NCBI GenBank assembly: GCA_963691705.1
Contig: OY829538.1
Coordinates: 34,244,836 to 34,308,835 of the forward strand
Direction of reading: 5' to 3'
Source: Viola odorata
Lineage: Eukaryota; Streptophyta; Magnoliopsida; Malpighiales; Violaceae
DNA: 64,000 bases
Shown: positions 46,255 through 56,977 of the stretch, one piece after another
Layout of the letters: the number at the start of each line of letters is the position of its first letter
How positions within the stretch are numbered: position 1 is the first letter of the stretch
Made by a program: the position numbers and the translations under genes
The notes under the pieces: generated by a model
Told to the model about the DNA's origin: nothing
Databases searched by the model: none
The model's input: only the letters and a program-made list of their open reading frames with translations

Positions 46255-46572
46255 TGATTGACGTTTATTTCCATGTATTTTTACCATCTTAAACTACCTT
46301 GTTTATGGTAAAAATAATCTCTTTCACGTCAATTTGCTACCTTTAGAAGGAAGTCTTGGGCAAGGGAAGAAATGAAGGGAATGTATGCCTTGAGCGACAG
46401 AGTAGCAATCTTGGCCGTAGGCTTGGCCAAGATTGCAGAGATAGAGGCGTGCTGATCAATGACTCAAGGAAGACGCATTTTGATTGAGAAACCAGCTGGT
46501 TGTTGCGTCCATTGGAATGACTCTTGGATGTAATCCGATTTGAACAAAAACAATTTGTTTAGTATTTATTAT
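46255..46572 (+). mobile_element. Athila LTR3, first part
   Basis: Matches LTR1 from its start to position 12416 or so (ending AGTATTTATTAT). It shares the GGCTTGGCC-type insertion with LTR2 but not LTR1. It is cut by the Tat-C LTR; the rest would lie outside the window. Confidence 0.9.
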
Positions 46573-47099
46573 TGATAACAATTAAGACAATCCTAAGGGC
46601 ATTGCTGTAATTATGATCCCTGTCAAGGGCGGAATCCTATATGCCTTATCGGACATCTAAGTTATCGCTACTAGGCCATGAGGTGTTTTCTGGGATGGTT
46701 GACATCAACAGGGGGAGGTCTCACGCGTCTCTGGACGCACGGCATCATCCCATCCTAGGGGACCCATGAAGTTATCGCCCCCGACATCATCATGGGTATC
46801 GCCCCCAGCACCCTCCTCAGAGGCATCGCCCATGACGTCACCTCAGGTATCGCCCATGACGTCATGCCCAGATATCGCCCCTAGCGGCCTATAAATACTC
46901 TCTCATTTTAAAACATCAAGTAAGCCGAAAATTACCTACTAGAACCCCTACTATTTTTGAACCATTTACTAACTTAAGCATCGTAGTGTCTACGCCGGAG
47001 CCCCCCTCCGGCGCTTTGCAGGTGCGTCCGACGTCATCTACAGCGACTCCGACCAGGAGTAGACATCGTCCCGATCATCTCGAAGATTGAATCTTATCA
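46573..47099 (+). mobile_element. Tat-C 5' LTR
   Basis: A 527-bp LTR from TGATAACAATTAAG to AATCTTATCA. U3 holds repeated TATCGCCC units and two palindromic TGACGTCA boxes (46833-46840 and 46857-46864), followed by TATAAATA at 46890-46897. Downstream a GC-rich hairpin (46993-47013, arms CGCCGGAG and CTCCGGCG) lies in the expected leader. Confidence 0.9.
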
Positions 47100-47101
47100 A
47101 A

Positions 47102-47120
47102 TTGGTGCTTTCATTGAGAG
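47102..47120 (+). promoter_or_regulatory. Tat-C primer-binding site
   Basis: TTGGTGCTTTCATTGAGAG, identical to that of Tat-A. Confidence 0.7.
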
Positions 47121-47179
47121 CCTTGGTACATTAAGTGAGTGTGCTTAATAGCCAAGCTCTGTTTTACCCAGAGATCGAA

Positions 47180-47327
47180 ATGATCATGACTTCTGAATCC
47201 GAGCCGACGCGACCCTCATCCTCTAGTCTCCCTTTTTTGATTCGTAGACAGTTATTCCCTTTTGCTACTGCTGATCTTTCTGTGACGACGCAACAAATCA
47301 GTTCAGAATCTCCGGATCTGTCGACCA
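47180..47327 (+). pseudogene. Tat-C gag N-terminus
   Basis: ATG at 47180 (another in frame at 47186) gives a Ser-rich start and IRRQLFPFATAD, homologous to the Tat-B gag start (TRRRLFAFATSD). It is cut at 47327 by the Tat-B LTR. The frame rejoins at 61130 (after the duplicated GACCA) without loss, which confirms a simple insertion. Confidence 0.85.
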
Positions 47328-47939
47328 TGATAACAATCCACCTAAGGAAAAGGGTATTTCTATCTATTGCCCTGAACTGAAAGAAGAAATCACTGTTCCC
47401 ACCGCCGCGGTGGATAGAGGGTCATCGCCTACCCCAGAGGTTGACCCCACAAGGGCAAAATAGTGCTCAGGAGTCTCCCCAAACAAACCTTCTAGATGGC
47501 TCGAGGAGCTGTCTCATTCTGAGGAATACCCCGCAGATGGCTCGAGGAGCTGTCTCATTCTGAGGAATACCCCGCGTTAGGGGGACAACTCAGTCGCTAC
47601 CCTATCGTGGTAACATTTATCCAATGGCTACCGCCACAGTAACATATCATCCGAGGGGCGAACCACGATCCCTAACGTTAGGGATAGCTCTCTAGCTATT
47701 CCCAAACGCTGAAATGCTCAATTCTTCTATATATACACCTCCCCCTCAAAGGAGGCAGGTAAGCATACTCTAACTGGCCTAAGCTCTGCCAAATTCAGTA
47801 CACATACTGACTTAAGCATCGGAGTGTTTCCGCCGGAGACCCCCTCCGGCGCATTGCAGGTACCGTGGACCGTCGTGACTACTGAGCTGAGAGGAGTCGT
47901 TCCACCATACATCCTTCGGCATGAGACAAAATCTTATCA
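47328..47939 (+). mobile_element. Tat-B 5' LTR
   Basis: Runs TGATAACAATCC to AAATCTTATCA, 612 bp. TATATATA lies at 47729-47736 and a hairpin with arms CGCCGGAG/CTCCGGCG at 47831-47851. The AGATGGCTCGAGGAGCTGTC block occurs twice in tandem (from about 47492 and 47533), a 41-bp duplication absent from the 3' LTR. Confidence 0.95.
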
Positions 47940-47941
47940 AA

Positions 47942-47960
47942 TTGGTGCTCTCGTTGAGAG
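47942..47960 (+). promoter_or_regulatory. Tat-B primer-binding site
   Basis: TTGGTGCTCTCGTTGAGAG, two substitutions from the Tat-A and Tat-C site. Confidence 0.65.
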
Positions 47961-48024
47961 TATTGGTTCTATTAAGTGAGCATCCTTAATAACCAAGCTC
48001 CTCCTCCCCGAAGTTAGAAGGATT

Positions 48025-49396
48025 ATGGCCTCAGAGTCAGATCCGGCGATGTCCCAAACTTCCAACATCCCATACAACACCCGCAGACGACTGTTTGCCT
48101 TCGCTACCTCTGATGCCTCCACCCCAGTGCAGGACGTCACTGCGGGAGAATCAGATCTTCCTCCCGGGCCAAGTTCGGAAGAAATTACATTCCAGATTTG
48201 CTCTCCCTTTTCTCATGTAACAGGAACCAGTCGTCTTACCCCCCAAGCAGGGTGATCCATGATGGGTGAAGCAGACAACCCTTTCGCAAATTCAATAGCA
48301 GCTCTCCAAGCTCAATTGGATCAGTTGACAGAGATGGCTGCTAGATTTACTCCTCATGTCTCGAGACCTGGTGTGTCCTTCCAAGTAGTGTTCACTCCGT
48401 CCATTGTCAATGAACGACCATTATCGCCCCGACAATCCAGAGGACTCCCGTCCTCCTTACCATTTTCATTGGCCCCCATCAGCGTCCCGCCGCTCACGCG
48501 TGGACCTGCGGAACATTCTGGACAATACAGGGGAGGAATCTCTATCCCTGAAATAGCTCACCGACGTGATGAGTACAGAGAACATTGGGATGATCGACGG
48601 GGGGATATATTGAGAGAGCCATCTCCTAGATACAGTGAAAGATCTAGCAGCAGAGGTCGGCGAGCTCGAACTCCAAGAAGCCGCAACCGATCTCCCAGGC
48701 GGCATCAGGAATATGGCCCTCAGAATCCCAGATATGACGTATAAATTCCACACCCGCACCAGCCTCGTGGGGTCCCTGATATTAACGTTGGCCATCCATT
48801 CAGTTACCGTGTCAGGCACCATAGAGTTCACCGACACGTGAAACTCCCAGCAGAATCATATTATGGCACGAAAGATCCCATTTCTCACCTCAATAAGGTG
48901 AAAGATTTTGTGCAATTCCAAATGCGCAGTGACGCTGTCAGGCGTGGCACGTCTCTGGTTCGAGGGACTCCCGGCCGGATCTATTGATAATTTTTCTCAA
49001 CTGGAAGAAAAATTTAAAAGTCGGTTTAGCACGACTATTCCTATCAGGAAGTCAGCAGCTGCACTGTTCGATATCCATCGAAAACCGCAGGAATCATTGA
49101 ACGACTTTTTAGGTCGATTTGATCTTGAAATATCCCTAACGCCAGGGGTCACTATTGATTTTACGGTTGAGGCCCTAAAACGCAACTGCCGATACGGAAA
49201 ATTGAGAGACACGCTAACGGTGGACCCACCGATGACCCTGGATGCGCTGAGGCTGAAAGCGCATAATTATGCGAGAATGGAAGAGGAGGAAAATAGAGAA
49301 TGGATCCGAGACATGCCAACGGACCCATATGTGGCCCCTAATGCCCCGCATAACAGTGCCCCTGACGTACGACCCACTGATGATCAGGGGCAATGA
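48025..49396 (+). pseudogene. Tat-B gag
   Basis: ATG at 48025. The N-terminal part has stops near 48253 and at 48742, and an Arg/Ser-rich segment (RYSERSSSRGRRARTPRSRN). The capsid is entered in frame 1 (VKLPAESYYGTKDPISHLNK). A deletion of about 30 bp near 48940 then removes the FVMTLSG region and changes frame. The rest (GVARLWFEGLPAGSIDNFSQ onward) is open to TGA at 49394-49396. Confidence 0.85.
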
Positions 49397-51621
49397 AAGG
49401 AGCATACTGTCAAGACCTCTAACCGGCAGAGAGGCAATTTCTCGAAGGGAAGACCTGGAGGGTCCCCCTCTCGGAAACAAGCGGACCCGCCAAAAGGCCG
49501 GATATATGATCCTGACCTTCCATCTCTTATACTCCCACGGGCTGAAATCCTAGCGATAGTCCAACAGCGAAATCTGCCCATTAGATATCCGGCTCCTATG
49601 AAGCCAGGAATGATCATGGGAGGAAGGGAAAACGCATATTGCAAGTTCCACAAGGTCAAGGGACATTCGACAGATGTATGCAGAGAACTGAAATTGGCCA
49701 TAGAGCGATTGGTCGATGAGGGCTACCTAGGAGAATTTGCCACCAAGGCAAGAGAAGAGGCCAGGAACAACCCAACGGGAATGACAACTGATCAGAGGCA
49801 AGCGCCTTCACGCGCCACGGGGGCTAACGCAATCCCCCTTGGACAAAATAGAGAAGCTCTAGTTGTCCATAGCGATCAGATGCCTATGATTAATATTATT
49901 GCCGGGGGGACACCCTACTTCGAGGAGGCCATACCACAAACGCCCAGTCCTGGGGAAAAGCGCAAGCGAGAAAGCGCCCAGGTAAAAATTGAGGCGATAA
50001 ACGCCTTAGATAGAATGATATTGTCCTTCTCAGAAGAAGACGAAAAGGGTATTGTTTTCCCACACAACGACGTGTTGGTAGTCACACCTATCATAGGAAG
50101 TCACGGGGTGAGAAGAACCCTTGTTGACAACGGGAGCGCAGTAAATCTATTTTCGCTGGAAGCATATAACTTGATGAAACGCCCTGAGGGGGAGCTAGCG
50201 CCATACGTGAGGCCAATTATCGGGATTGATGGCGTACCGATACCGGTAGCCGGAATAACATCCTTGCCAGTATACTTCCGAGAAGACACATCCAAGCGCT
50301 CAGAAGAGCTATTATTCCTGGTTGTAGACCTAACGTTACCATACCACGCTATACTAGGACGACCGTCCCTCAATCGCTTCGGGGTAGCGATATCCCAAAA
50401 ACACCTGCAAATGAAATACCCCTCGTGGGACGGAGTGGTCTCAATCAAAGGAGACCAGAAACTGGCAGCCGAATGTTATTTGCTCATGACTCAGAGGAGT
50501 TGCGACCGCTACGTTTGCGTGGCAGACGATCCTTTTGACGATAAAGAAGAAAAACGCACTCAGCCGTTAGATCAGATGATGTCAATACCTATCGCTGAGG
50601 ACAATGAGGCGAATCTCTTGGTCAGTGAGAAACTGAGCCCTGAAGAGAGCGTGCAACTAACCCGACTATTAAGAAAATGCAAGGGAGAATTCGCATGGAA
50701 ACCAGCGGACATGCCTGGGATCTCGCGAGAAGTCGCGGAGCATCGACTAAATGTCAGCCCTGAGGCCAAACCTATTCAGCAGAAACGACGCGCCTTTTCA
50801 TCAGAAAAAGTGGCGGCTATCGAGAAGGAGTTACTAAAGCTCATGGAGGCAGGGTTCATTCGAGAAGTTCAGTACCCAACTTGGCTGGCTAACCCGGTAC
50901 TAGTTCCAAAGCCTAACGGAGATTGGCGCATGTGCATTGATTTCACTGACCTAAATAATGCTTGTCCCAAAGATTGCTATCCCCTTCCTCAAATTGACCA
51001 GCTGGTCGACCAAACTGCGGGATACGCTTATTTAAGCTCTCTGGATGCCAACTCTGGGTATCACCAAATCCCAATGGCTGCAGAAGACGAAGAAAAACTG
51101 CCTTTATCACCCCTAGGGCCACATATTGCTACACCGCAATGCCGTTTGGGCTGAAGAATGTCGGGGCAACGTTTCAGCGCATGGCGAATAAGATTTTTGA
51201 AAAACAAATAGGGAAAAATGTAGAGGCCTACGTGGACGATATCCTGATTAAAAGTCGAAGCTTCGGAGACCATCTGGCCGATTTGGAAGAAGTTTTCAAT
51301 GTGATGAAAAAATACAAAATGAAGCTGAACCCACGAAAGTGCATGTTCGCGTTCCAAACGGGAAAATTCTTGGGCTACGTGGTTAGCCGAAAGGGTATTC
51401 AGCCCAACCCTTCAAAGGTAAAGGCCATTCAGGACATGATATCCCCGCGAACCGTCAAGGAAATACAAAAGCTCACTGGCCGCATCATCACGTTAGGACG
51501 GTTTATATCTAAGCAAGGAGAGAGATGTCTCCCCTTTTTCAAGGTCATTCGAAACAAGGCCCCATTCGGGTGGACAGAGGAATGTGAAAACGCTGCATCC
51601 TGGTGGGGCCAAATGGCATAG
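49397..51621 (+). pseudogene. Tat-B zinc knuckle, protease and RT
   Basis: One frame to about 51094 carries the zinc-knuckle variant CKFHKVKGHSTDVC, the protease site LVDNGSAVNLF and the start of RT (KPNGDWRMCIDFTDLN; SLDANSGYHQIPM). One A is missing from an A-run near 51094, so RT continues in another frame: MPFGLKNVGATFQRM, then catalytic YVDD at 51229-51240. The RT ends at 51621 where a deletion begins. Confidence 0.9.
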
Positions 51622-53281
51622 AAAGCAACCGTTATCCAACAACGCCGCTGAATATGAAGCGCTGCTGGCAGGACTCAGAATTAGAAACACCTTCTCCGTC
51701 GAAGCCTCTACCGTGACGGAAGAGCAATACGGCTTACGCCTAAAGATACGAGGAGACTCTAAATTGATAATGGATCAAGTCCTTGGAAACTCCCAAGCCT
51801 GAGAACCCGTCATGATTCAATACTTGGCCAAAGTAAAGCGTGAGCTGTCGGAGATGCAGAAAAAAGGCACTCGGGTCATCTTCGAGCACATCCCCAGAGA
51901 AAGTAACGAAGAGGCTGATAGCCTTGCCAAGATGGCAGCCAACGCAGACGCCTCCATACCCACCGAGGTACATTACAAGGAGCTATCCATACCCTCTTTC
52001 ATGGAGGAGCAAGCATCGTTGTGTGTGGAAGAAATAGAAAGTGATTGGAGGATCCCAGTGGTAGAGTATCTAAAGCATGATAGGCTACCAGATGAAATTG
52101 CGGAAAGAAGGAAAATCCTAAAACGGGCGGCGCGATGTACATATTACAATGGAGAGTTAATACGGAGGTGCTTCTCCCACCCAGCTACTAAATGCATAAC
52201 GGAACAAGAAGGCCTGCATGTGCTAAGAGAAATTCACGAAGGGATATGCGGCATGCACATCGCGAGCGATACTCTGGCAGCTCAAGTCTTTCGGTCGGGA
52301 TTCTATTGGCCCACCATACGAAGAGATTGCCATAACTTCGTGAAAACCTGTCAGAAATGTCAGGAATACGCTAAGATCCCTCGAAAACCGGCCACGCCAA
52401 TCTCAGAAATAATTGCTCCATGCCCGTTTGCCAAATGGGGCATTGACATATTAGGCCCGTTTCCAATGGCTAGATCTCAGCTAAAATTCGTGGTCGTGGT
52501 GGTAGACTACTTCACAAAATGGGTAGAAGCCGAGGCGTTAGCCACCATCACCACTGAAAAAATTTGGCATTTTTTCAAACACCAAGTCATTATGCGATTC
52601 GGGGTTCCGCGCATACTGATTAGCGATAATGGAGCACAGTTCACAAGTTAATTCTTCAGGGATCAGTGTGCGGAATTCCAGATCGAACAAAGGTTCTCTT
52701 CCGTGGCACACCCCCAAACCAATGGCCAAGCAGAGGTAACCAACCGCAGCATCCTTAGTGGCATCAAAAGAAACCTGGAAGGTTCCAAAAAGAAATGGCC
52801 AGACGAACTGCCATACGTACTATGGGCCTATCGCATAACTGTTAAGACCGGCACTAGAGAGACCCCGTTTGCGTTAGCATTCGGAACCGAAGTTGTCACA
52901 CCGGTTGAGATCGGGATGATGAGCCTTCGGGTGGCTCATTGCAGAGAAGAAAATAACGAGGAAAGGTTACGTGCTAACCTTGATGCCCTACCAGAAACAC
53001 ATGAGGAAACATTGCTGAAAACTCTACACTACAAAAGAAAAATGGCGCAATACCACAACCGGCAAGTGAGAGAGCAATTAATCAAAGCTGGAGACTTAGT
53101 GCTCAGAGATAGACGAGCGGCAGGGCAACGCATGGGCAAACTTAGTCCAAACTGGGACGGACCTTATCGCGTCACCCGTATTGTGGGAAGAGGAGCTTAC
53201 CACTTGGAAACGCTCGATGGAACGCCCCTACAGAACTCGTGGAATATAGCCCGGCTGAAGCTATACCACACCAGGAATTAG
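51622..53281 (+). pseudogene. Tat-B second RNase H (partial) and integrase
   Basis: About 640 bp present in Tat-A (first RNase H and half of the second) are missing, joining RT to SNNAAEYEALLAGL. The TGA at 51800 interrupts the RNase H end. Integrase is nearly complete: HHCC finger (GMHIASDTLAAQ...CQKCQEYAK), D in KWGIDILGPFP, D in LISDNGAQFTS, TAA at 52649, then the E in AHPQTNGQAEVTNRS. The C-terminal domain missing from Tat-A is present here (LSPNWDGPYRVTRIVGRGAY). It ends at 53279-53281. Confidence 0.92.
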
Positions 53282-53369
53282 CTCACCCTATCTGGTAACA
53301 TCAATACTATTCTAACAAGATATATCTTTCTGTGCGTTTGTTGTTGGATAAAATGCAGATAATGAAGCA

Positions 53370-53875
53370 TGCCAGGAGTGAAAATCCTATCCTTGTGATG
53401 GCTGGTCCTGATCAGACAGCTCACTAAGACGAGGCACGCCCTGGCATGACTAAGCGTTGGGAGTGAAAATCCTATCCTTGTGGTAACCGTGCTCACACAG
53501 ACGACCCATTAAGACGAGGCACGACCCCAAACGCTCCCGGGAGTGAAAATCCTATCCTTGTGGCAACCGTGCTCATATAGACGGCCCATTAAGACGAAGC
53601 ACGCCCCGGTATCCTTGGGAGTGAAAATCCTATCCTTGTGGCAACCGTGCTCATATAGACGACCCATTAAGACGAGGCACGACCCCAAGGAGAGACCAAC
53701 TCCGTCCTGGAAGTGAAAATCCTATCCTTGTGGCAACCGTGCTCACATAGACGACCCATTGAGACGAGGCACGTTCCAGGGACACGAGGTTTCAATGCTT
53801 AGGAGTGAAAATCCTATCCTTGCGATGGCTGGTCCTGATCAGACAACTCGCTAAGATGAGGCACTCCTCAAGCCA
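53370..53875. repeat. Six-unit tandem array between convergent genes (Tat-B)
   Basis: Units start at 53376, 53461, 53541, 53619, 53710 and 53803. Spacings (85, 80, 78, 91, 93) are nearly those of Tat-A (84, 78, 78, 90, 93). Terminal units carry the CTGATCAGACA core and inner units the ACCGTGCTCA core, the same A-B-B-B-B-A order. Confidence 0.93.
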
Positions 53876-54331
53876 ATCTCCGGCGGAAGAAAGGAAAGGA
53901 CACTCCAGCTAGAAATTGAGCGGTCGATACCCGGCAAAGTAAGGCCGGAAAGACATCCCTACTGCAACAACAACATCGCAGCAGGCCTAACGGGGCAAGA
54001 AAGCTCCCCTGACAACAAAGGGTGATTTGAATCTGAGCAATGCTGAGTCATTCTTGGAAATGCTATCGGAAAGCAACAATAAGGCCATCGAAAAGGCAGC
54101 TGAGGAACCTGAATGAAGTTCATATGAGAGCAAAGTGGGCATATCTATAGAGGCGCGGCAGCAAATGCCACGGACGAATAATTGCGCAAGCAGTATTATG
54201 AAACAGAGCAGACAAAGAAGTTCCATTCAAAAGGGGTAGCCCAACCAAGGCAAAAAGTGATATCGTTAACGTTACAAAACAAGGAATGGCTCGTCGGCCG
54301 CAAAAATCAGAATTTATCTATAAAAAAAAAA
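53876..54331. other. Tat-B spacer downstream of antisense g1
   Basis: Non-coding counterpart of 30036-30658 (shared CGATACCCGGC-type block). Nothing else recognised. Confidence 0.5.
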
Positions 54332-56613
54332 CTAAGGAGCGGGTGGTGCGTTGACTCCTCCTTGCTGCCTCGATTTCCATAAATAGAAGCCGTCATCAGT
54401 AATAGTGGAGTCCCTCCTATCAAAATTCGCAGCCAACTCATCAATACGGAGTTTTTCTACCCCATGATGATGCATCAACGCCTCCGACATGAGCCCTCCG
54501 CCTTCCCTCAAGTACCATTGCTTCTTCTCAACGTTTAAAGCCAGATCGATAGTCAGCTCGACATTCCTCTGCCTCTCCTGGCGCAACTCATTCTCCTCAC
54601 GAGAAAGGCGTTCAGTCAGAATCCGTTTCTCCTCCTCCAAAGCATGCTTGATAGCCTCCAGCTCTTGCTTGACAGTCGTCACTTCCTGACGGGCAGACTC
54701 TGTTTCTTGATTGGCAATGTTAAGCGCGTCCACAAAACTCCGACGCTCGTTCTGCAACCTGGTCACCTCCCCCTGCCCGTTTGCGGCAATCCTAGCATTC
54801 TCCTCATCCAGGTAATGGAGGTGGCAGAAAAAAGAAAGCGCTTGGGAGCGAAGAAAGTTTATACGCTCCTGCTCACTCCTAGCCGCAAAGGCATCCCTCT
54901 CCCTTGGAAGAGACATAATCTTGGCTACCAGGTAAGAGGTAGACGCGAGAATGGAATCATGATCAGTCCCGGCAGGAAATTGCAGAATGTTGTCCCTGAA
55001 GGAACGTAAACCAATATGATGAGTGGGCATGAGGGGAGGATTATAAGTAGAGGCACCGGCTATCAAAGCAGGGGCTGGGTCACCTCTCTCGATCGTGGGA
55101 GGAGACATCGGAACAAAAAATAGAGCGGCAGGAGAAGAGGGTCGACTGCCGGAACCTCCCGCGTTGGGCACTGGGGACCCATCTCCACCAAGTGCTTCAA
55201 GGTTAAGGGCACTTGAGTTATAGCCTGTCGCGGTGGAGGAATCACCTAAAATGTGAGGATTACCACCGAAATCAATACCCTGCGATTGCTCGGCAGGAAG
55301 GCCACCGCCCTCAGAGACGTTCAGAGGAGGATTCGCAGCAGAAGAGGTAGGGCTGTGCTGAAGCTCATAGCGGGCCTTCTTCTGACGCTCTCGAAGGACC
55401 TCGGCAATAGACATATCACCCACAGAGGTTGACTGAGCAGAAATAGTGGAAGCCTCCTAGAAAACACAGTGCACGCATGATAAGAAAAGTATACAGAAGA
55501 AAAGAAAACCTTAGAAAAAAAGGAACGCATACCTGGGTGACTGTGGAAACCAGAGGTATCGCGGTAGGAATGGGATCAACTGTCGCCTCCGAAGAAACAA
55601 CGGTGTGAAGGGAAACGGGTTGCGTGGCGCGTGTTTTCCTCACTCTCTTCTTCCTTGCGACAGGGGTGCGAGGAGGTGGCGATGAGGTAGTACCCGTAGT
55701 GGTAGCAATGCCTTCCTCTTCCGCAGCGGCAGCAGCAGCAGCCCTGGCGGCGGCGGCAGCTTTCTTCCTTTGTTCCTGTTTCCTCTTCCTCCGGAAATAC
55801 TCGGGCTCCCAACCAGGCGGAGGCACTGCACAGTTAAAGAAATGTTAGCGTTAGTACCTCTTGGCAGCACAAAAGGAAAAAGGGCAAACACTCACCCTTT
55901 TTGCACTGTTCCATTTCCAGACCGTTAGCCACTTTTCGGGCATCAACGCTGAAATCTAGTTGAAGTAGCGTCTTCAACCAGCCATCTTCTGGATCAGAAA
56001 GGGGTTTCCGATGGCCCCAAGCTCCATCTTTAATTTTCTCATTGAAGTCGGCCCTCCATAACGGCTCGGGCAAATCAATAATAAAAAATTCCTCTTTCCA
56101 ATGAGGAACAGAAGACTCGATACCCATAAGCTTCCAGGTAAAGGGCTTCAATGAGCCATCTTCATAACGAGGGGATATTGATATCACCCCCTTACGAGAA
56201 TACAACTGGAAAATGTCATGAAGCAGGGCCAGAGTGGGAGACTCGATTCCCTTGAAACGGCACAGTGCGACAAAGGCACTGACAACGCAAATCGCGTTAG
56301 GGCTCAATTGAGCCGGAGCCAAATCAGAATCAGCCAATAACAACTCAACAAGCGGGTCAAGAGGAAGACAAAACCCATGGTCAAATAACTTATCATATAA
56401 TATTCTACTGTTACCGGGCAGAACGCTGTTCAGGCGAAGTGATTCGGAAGCAGCGCGCATGGGATATTCTCTGGGAAATCGCACATTACACGCGGCAAGC
56501 CTACGATTAACTAAAGGCAGAGTATAGAGAGAAGTAGGGGTAATGTTGATTTTTTCTTCTCCGACGGACCCTTGAGGATCCTCCTCATCGGAAGATCTCT
56601 TAGTCTTAGCCAT
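54332..56613 (-). CDS. Tat-B antisense gene g1, spliced, open, 711 residues predicted
   Basis: Exon 1 is 56613-55896 (718 nt), intron 55895-55826 (70 nt, GTGAGT...GCAG), exon 2 is 55825-55533 (293 nt), intron 55532-55457 (GTATGC...CTAG), exon 3 is 55456-54332 (1125 nt). The sum is 2136 nt with no stop inside. Residues 1-240 resemble the PF04195 'putative gypsy type transposon' family (DHGFCLPLDPLVELLLADSD; PAQLSPNAICVVSAFVALC). Residues about 241-335 are basic, then Ala-rich, then basic again (RKKRVRKTRA). The C-terminal part has a Pro/Ser-rich linker and a long coiled coil (VKQELEAIKHALEEEKRILT). It is antisense to gag-pol, inside the element. Expression and function are unknown; the splice model rests on identical phases in Tat-A. 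Confidence 0.75.
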
Positions 56614-56777
56614 AACCAATAAAAGAGAAGTGACGAGCAAAGAAAGGGTGTGTACCTTCGTAAAGAGAACACCAGGAGTCTCAGACCAAAAAGAAGAGAG
56701 CGGCGCGAGTTGTTTGTCCAGAAAGCAGTAGCGTGCGAGAGAGGAGATTAAAAAAGAAAAAGGAGGAAGGAAAAACA

Positions 56778-56786
56778 TTATATATA
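56778..56786 (-). promoter_or_regulatory. TATA box of antisense g1 (Tat-B)
   Basis: TATATATAA on the minus strand about 165 nt upstream of the g1 ATG, matching Tat-A 33194-33202. Confidence 0.6.
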
Positions 56787-56977
56787 ACACTGAAAGGGCG
56801 TGACCAATCAGCGGGGGACACATGGCAAAGCAGCGCGTCGGAAAATAAGGCACGCGCGAGGAGATACAAGTTTAAAAAATGATGACGAAACGCTTCGGCG
56901 ATTCACGTCTCCCTAGGAGACGCTTGCTTCAAACGCCTCTTCATAGAAAGACGCGTGTCCTTTTCCATCATTGCTTT

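Noticed and set aside
47727..47912. Minus-strand 61-codon frame present in both Tat-B LTRs
   Set aside because: Conservation is explained by LTR identity; it lies over the TATA and hairpin region and has no coding features.
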